The translations under genes were made by a program, and so were the position numbers. DNA of 64,000 nucleotides, taken from SYFY01 sp041752315 (GTDB lineage Bacteria > Pseudomonadota > Gammaproteobacteria > Pseudomonadales > Azotimanducaceae). Below the pieces are notes generated by a model, which saw only the letters and a program-made list of their open reading frames with translations, was not told where the DNA came from and did not search any database. Each line of letters opens with the position of its first letter. Position 1 is the stretch's first letter. Location of the stretch: NCBI GenBank assembly GCA_041752315.1, contig JBGSHJ010000010.1:1-64000 (forward strand), in the 5' to 3' direction. Positions 60,280 to 64,000 of this stretch are shown one piece after another.

Positions 60280-61521
60280 ATGAGCGAAGCCCGAACCCTG
60301 CCGCTGGAATCAATCGACGTCAGCAACCCCAGGCTGTATGGCGAAGAAACCTGGCAGCCTGTGTTTGCCCGTCTGCGTCGGGAAGATCCGATGCACTACT
60401 GTGCAAAAAGCCCGGTTGGCCCGTACTGGTCCGTAACCCGTTTTCAGGACATCAAGACCGTCGATACCAGTCACGAGATCTTTTCGTCCGAAGTTGGCGG
60501 CATCACCATCGCCGAGCAGGAATTCGAGCCCGATGCGTTGCAACTCGACAACTTCATCGCCATGGACCAGCCAAAACACGACGACCAGCGCAAGGTTGTC
60601 GCCCCCTCGGTCGCACCCACCAATCTGCGCAACCTGGAACCGCTGATCCGTGAACGGGTGATCGATATCCTCGATCACCTTCCGGTCAGCGAGCCGTTCA
60701 ACTGGGTTGAACAGGTGTCAGTCGAATTGACGGCCCGCATGCTCGCCACCCTGTTCGATTTTCCGTACGCTGATCGTCACAAGCTTGTGCACTGGTCGGA
60801 CGTGACCACGGCAAATCCCCAGATCCAGGGTGACAGCGCGATGACCAACGAGTATCGCCTGCAGGAACTCACCGAGTGCATGCAGGTTTTTGCCGGTCTG
60901 TGGAAAGAGCGCGCTGCGCGCTCGGAACCTGGCCACGATCTCATCAGCATGCTCGCCCATGGAGAATCGACACGCGACATGCCCAGCCGACCCACCGAGT
61001 TTCTTGGCAACATCCTGCTGCTCATCGTCGGGGGCAACGACACGACACGCAACACCATCAGCGGTGGCGTGGTCGCGCTCAACGAAAGCCTGGATCAATA
61101 CAAACTGCTGCGCAGTCGTCCGGACCTCATCCCGAACATGGTGGCCGAGATGGTGCGCTGGCAGACCTCGGTGATCCACATGCGCCGAACCGCATTGCAG
61201 GATGTTGTGCTCTCCGGCAAGAAGATCACCAAGGGTGAAAAAGTCATCATGTGGTACCTGTCCGGCAACCGGGATGAAACGGTGTTCCACGACGCAGACA
61301 AACTGGTCATCGACCGGCCCAACGCTCGCCAGCACGTGGCATTTGGCTATGGCATTCACCGCTGCATGGGAAACAGACTGGCAGAGCTGCAACTCAGGGT
61401 GCTCTGGGAGGAGATCATGAAACGCTTTCGAAACGTTGAGGTTGTCGGCCCGGTGACCCGCGTCCCTTCCAACTTCATACGTGGTATCCGTGAGGTGCCT
61501 GTTGTCCTGCATCCGTGGTGA
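60280..61521 (+). CDS. Cytochrome P450, CYP153-type alkane hydroxylase
   Basis: A 413-residue soluble bacterial P450. The haem-binding motif is FGYGIHRCMGN with Cys362; the I-helix has GGNDTTRN near residue 254; FRNVEVVGPVTRVPSNF is near the C-terminus. The N-terminal half (RLRREDPMHYCAKSPVGPYWSVTRFQDI, FSSEVGGITIAEQEFEPDALQLDNFIAMD, MVAEMVRWQTSVIHMRRTALQDVVL) follows the CYP153 family closely, which hydroxylates alkanes, fatty acids or terpenes at the terminal carbon. The start at 60280 keeps a 9-base distance to GGAG. No ferredoxin or ferredoxin reductase is adjacent. It is divergent from the EthD gene. Confidence 0.9.
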   Translation: MSEARTLPLESIDVSNPRLYGEETWQPVFARLRREDPMHYCAKSPVGPYWSVTRFQDIKTVDTSHEIFSSEVGGITIAEQEFEPDALQLDNFIAMDQPKHDDQRKVVAPSVAPTNLRNLEPLIRERVIDILDHLPVSEPFNWVEQVSVELTARMLATLFDFPYADRHKLVHWSDVTTANPQIQGDSAMTNEYRLQELTECMQVFAGLWKERAARSEPGHDLISMLAHGESTRDMPSRPTEFLGNILLLIVGGNDTTRNTISGGVVALNESLDQYKLLRSRPDLIPNMVAEMVRWQTSVIHMRRTALQDVVLSGKKITKGEKVIMWYLSGNRDETVFHDADKLVIDRPNARQHVAFGYGIHRCMGNRLAELQLRVLWEEIMKRFRNVEVVGPVTRVPSNFIRGIREVPVVLHPW

Positions 61522-61658
61522 AATCGGTGATGTGTGGGCACCGCCCGTCTGTTAACTAACGCCACAACCGAGGTTGCCGACCGCCAACGCGTTCCGGCCG
61601 TCGTCCTGACCTTGTGGATCGCAACGGCAATCTGGCCCAAGCTTGCGGAGCACTGTGC

Positions 61659-62201
61659 ATGATCCGACACGTCACCACCGAACTCGTCCATCCAGCGAAG
61701 TTTGCCCACTTCGTACTGCGTGTATCCAATCTCTCCGAGTCCGTGCAGTGGTATCAGACCGTCCTCGGCATGACCACCGTGTTTGGCAATGACATGATCG
61801 TGTTCCTTACCTATGACGACGAACACCATCGACTTGCGCTGGTGCAGACTCCCGTCCAGGCAGGCCCCAGGGGTGCACCAGGCCTGGACCATGTGGCGTA
61901 TACACTGCATTCGCTTGCGGATCTGCTGTCGACTTACAAACGTCTCAAGGCACTGGACATCAAGCCGGTGTGGCCGATCAATCACGGACCCACGACCTCG
62001 CTCTACTACGCGGATCCGGATGGAAACCGGGTAGAATTCCAGGTCGAGAACTTTGCCGAGAAGGCTGAGTTGCAGGGTTACTTTCGTTCCGAGGGCTTTG
62101 CGAAAAATCCGATCGGCATCCAGTTTGATCCCGAACAATTGCTGTCGCGATTCGAAAGTGGTGACGAGATCGATGAACTGTTGCGGCTGCCTCTGTCATG
62201 A
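61659..62201 (+). CDS. VOC-family ring-cleavage-like dioxygenase or lyase
   Basis: A 180-residue glyoxalase/extradiol-fold protein. Candidate metal ligands are in FAHFVLRVSNLSESVQWYQTVLGM (His), GLDHVAYTLHSLADL (His) and GNRVEFQVENF (Glu), the usual 2-His-1-carboxylate set of type I extradiol dioxygenases such as catechol 2,3-dioxygenase. The start at 61659 follows CGGAG by 8 bases; the longer frame from 61614 lacks family similarity. It sits between CYP153 and a Rieske oxygenase, suggesting a shared aromatic or terpenoid degradation role, which is inference. Confidence 0.8.
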   Translation: MIRHVTTELVHPAKFAHFVLRVSNLSESVQWYQTVLGMTTVFGNDMIVFLTYDDEHHRLALVQTPVQAGPRGAPGLDHVAYTLHSLADLLSTYKRLKALDIKPVWPINHGPTTSLYYADPDGNRVEFQVENFAEKAELQGYFRSEGFAKNPIGIQFDPEQLLSRFESGDEIDELLRLPLS

Positions 62202-62297
62202 AGGGGCCATCGTGGGCCAGGCCTCAACGTCATCTTGGGCCAATATGAAACCAGAGGCTTGACAGGCAGCCTGTAGGAATACCCAGAGGAGATATCC

Positions 62298-63575
62298 ATG
62301 TTCAGCACCGACCAGGTCAAACAGATTCGCGCCCTGATGGAGTACGAAGCCGCACGCAAGGAACCACCCCGTGCGTTCCCCGTCCTGCCGGATATTCCGG
62401 CTGGTCGCTACACCGACCAGCGTTTTTATGAACTCGAGCAGCAATACCTCTGGCGCAAGACCTGGTTGCTGGCAGGGCACATCGACGAAATGCCGAACAA
62501 GGGCAGTTATCGGCTCTGGGAACGTGCGGGGCAACCGGTGGTCCTGGTGAATGCGGGCGAAGGACGCATCAACGCGTTCTACAACACCTGCCGTCATCGT
62601 GGTGCTCCCATCGTCACTGAACAAAGTGGCCAGCGTCCGCGGCTGGTCTGCAAGTATCATGGCTGGACCTACAGTCACGATGGCGACCTGCTGGCAGTAC
62701 GCGATCCGGAAGACTATCGAGGACTCGACTTTTCATGCCGCAGCCTGATCGGCATTCGCTGCGAGCGATTTGGCAATCTCATCTTCGTGAACTTCGATGA
62801 TCAGGCCCCGACGCTACTGGACTGGCTGGGTCCCATTGCCGAGGAGTGGCAGGAATTCCAGTTCGACAAGGTTCGCCTGGCCGCGCGCCACATCTTCGAT
62901 CTGAACTGCAACTGGAAAGTGGCGATGGAAGCCAATACCGAGGTTTACCATGTGCGCAGCATCCACCCCACGACGGTGGGCCCGATTCTCGACGACCGCC
63001 GCAACGTGAACACGCTGTATCCCAATGGACACGGAAGGATGATCGCACCCCAACCACCTGGTTCCACCCGTTCCTATGCACCGCCGTCCACCTTGCCGCA
63101 GATAGAAACCGTTGGCGAGATCGGCCGCACCTGCACACAGTCGTACGGTGTCTTCCCGAACTGGGTATCGCCGCTCAGTGCCCGGGGTGTTCCGCCCCTG
63201 ATCTTCTGGCCCAACGGCATCAACAAATGCCGACTCGAGACGTGGACGATGTGCGCCGATTGGGGTGATGCACCGGCGCCGGATCACTGGACCGAAAACA
63301 ATGGTGAACGCCTGAATGCGGTATTGCGGGAGGACACGGAATTTGGTGAGTGGATCCAGAAGTCCGTGGAGTCCTACGGTTTCAAAGGTGTGCCACTGTC
63401 CTATCAGGAAGCACGCATCTATCACTGGAACCAGTGGGCCGACCGGATGATCGGCATCGAGAACATTCCGGCCGAGTTGCGTGTCGGACAAGTCATTGGC
63501 GATGAGTGGTTGTACCCCAATGATCCGCGGATCGCGGAGATGCAAGCGATGGCCGAAGGCAGCAAGGTCGCGTAG
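62298..63575 (+). CDS. Rieske aromatic ring-hydroxylating oxygenase, alpha subunit
   Basis: A 425-residue oxygenase. The Rieske [2Fe-2S] site is CRHRGAP (Cys98, His100) and CKYHGWTY (Cys118, His121). The mononuclear iron site has EANTEVYHVRSIHP (His218, His223). The strong AGAGGAG site precedes the ATG. It hydroxylates or demethylates an aromatic or quaternary amine substrate with electrons from a reductase. No beta subunit, ferredoxin or reductase gene is adjacent, so it is a one-component alpha-type oxygenase or relies on a distant reductase. Confidence 0.93.
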   Translation: MFSTDQVKQIRALMEYEAARKEPPRAFPVLPDIPAGRYTDQRFYELEQQYLWRKTWLLAGHIDEMPNKGSYRLWERAGQPVVLVNAGEGRINAFYNTCRHRGAPIVTEQSGQRPRLVCKYHGWTYSHDGDLLAVRDPEDYRGLDFSCRSLIGIRCERFGNLIFVNFDDQAPTLLDWLGPIAEEWQEFQFDKVRLAARHIFDLNCNWKVAMEANTEVYHVRSIHPTTVGPILDDRRNVNTLYPNGHGRMIAPQPPGSTRSYAPPSTLPQIETVGEIGRTCTQSYGVFPNWVSPLSARGVPPLIFWPNGINKCRLETWTMCADWGDAPAPDHWTENNGERLNAVLREDTEFGEWIQKSVESYGFKGVPLSYQEARIYHWNQWADRMIGIENIPAELRVGQVIGDEWLYPNDPRIAEMQAMAEGSKVA

Positions 63576-63589
63576 ATGTCGCGTGACAG

Positions 63590-63613
63590 GGGGCTCTGAA
63601 CCCGCAGAGCCCC
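63590..63613. terminator. Hairpin after the Rieske oxygenase gene
   Basis: GGGGCTCTG (63590-63598) pairs perfectly with CAGAGCCCC (63605-63613) with a 6-base loop, lying between the convergent Rieske and SDR genes. No T run follows. Confidence 0.5.
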
Positions 63614-63670
63614 AATGCTGATCGGTGCCCGGGGTTGACCGGGACACGGGCCCACGATTCGGGCGATCGC

Positions 63671-64000
63671 CTACAAGGTCAACCAGCCCCCATCCACAGG
63701 CAGATAGATGCCAGTCACAAAATCACTCATCGACGAGGCGAGGAAAACAACAGCCTTGCCCTGTTCGATCGGATCGCCCCAATGTCCCATGGGCAGACGG
63801 GCGATGCGGTCAGCGATGGTATCTGCCAGGGGATTGCCTGTCCGGTTCGGCGGTTGTCCGCTCATCAATGGCGCTGCCCCTTCGCGGACCCAGGTGGGAC
63901 CCGGCGCCAGGGCGTTGACGTTGATGCGGTGCTGAGCCAGTTCGAGGGCCAGCGCCTTCGTGATCTGTGCAACTGCAGCCTTGGAACCGTCGTACGTCAC
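63671..64000 (-). CDS. SDR-family oxidoreductase, N-terminal part beyond window
   Basis: The last 110 codons of a short-chain dehydrogenase. The first visible residues (YDGSK) are the catalytic YxxxK motif. The following VAQITKALALELAQHRINVNALAPGPTWV and VVFLASSMSDFVTGIYLPVDGGWLTL are the standard C-terminal half with the substrate loop and the VDGG end. The gene therefore starts beyond 64000 on the minus strand. The substrate is unknown. It is convergent with the Rieske gene. Confidence 0.9.
   Translation of the reverse strand: MTYDGSKAAVAQITKALALELAQHRINVNALAPGPTWVREGAAPLMSGQPPNRTGNPLADTIADRIARLPMGHWGDPIEQGKAVVFLASSMSDFVTGIYLPVDGGWLTL

Overview
The window looks like chromosomal DNA of a moderately GC-rich gammaproteobacterium with an oxidative, hydrocarbon- or aromatic-degrading life style. 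I infer this from an E. coli-like FolD, MscL, the YceI, DUF815 and DUF503 families, a tRNA-Ala(GGC), a CYP153-type alkane hydroxylase, a Rieske oxygenase, two enoyl-CoA hydratases and long periplasmic or outer-membrane proteins. I see no insertion sequence, integrase, CRISPR array or rRNA. No taxonomic search was possible, so the lineage is an inference.

Layout. 0-0.6 kb: three tiny minus-strand genes coupled by ATGA overlaps, downstream of a tRNA-Ala. 1-7.8 kb: housekeeping and hypothetical genes (DUF815 ATPase, a 54-residue Arg-rich protein, a glycerophosphodiesterase operon with DUF503 and GNAT genes, an LLM flavin oxidoreductase coupled to a NUDIX hydrolase). 7.9-16.4 kb: enoyl-CoA hydratase, CYTH-CHAD protein, a secreted redoxin/cytochrome c/copper-monooxygenase-like fusion, mscL, and a PHP phosphoesterase coupled to a PQQ-type dehydrogenase. 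16.4-22.1 kb: a DUF1801 remnant, then a PPOX/MFS/carotenoid-oxygenase set, folD and a PhyH dioxygenase. 22.2-34.2 kb: one gene of 12 kb encoding a ~4,000-residue surface protein with a thrombospondin type-3 calcium-repeat rod, two OmpA-like segments and a probable C-terminal beta-barrel.

34.6-53.5 kb is the most unusual part. A carAB pair of the eukaryote/Bacteroidetes-like sequence type, not the E. coli type, is divergent from an operon that begins with a NodU/SxtI-type O-carbamoyltransferase, an SxtJ-family membrane protein and a 50-residue DUF5989 (SxtK-like) protein. It continues with two SGNH-hydrolase-like proteins and a sulfatase, and is followed by a modular secreted SGNH protein and a third SGNH paralogue. 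I read this as a surface or exported glycan modification locus in which CarAB may make the carbamoyl phosphate used by the carbamoyltransferase. Homologues of sxtIJK are known from saxitoxin clusters, but nothing else of that pathway is here.

53.5-64 kb is a catabolic region. It holds YceI, an NTF2-like protein, a molybdenum hydroxylase large subunit in an operon with a MoaD/ThiS-like carrier and a nitronate-monooxygenase-type flavoprotein, an enoyl-CoA hydratase, an EthD-domain protein, CYP153, a VOC protein, a Rieske oxygenase alpha subunit and an SDR gene cut by the window edge. The redox partners of CYP153 and the Rieske enzyme, and the FeS/FAD subunits of the molybdenum hydroxylase, are not in the window.
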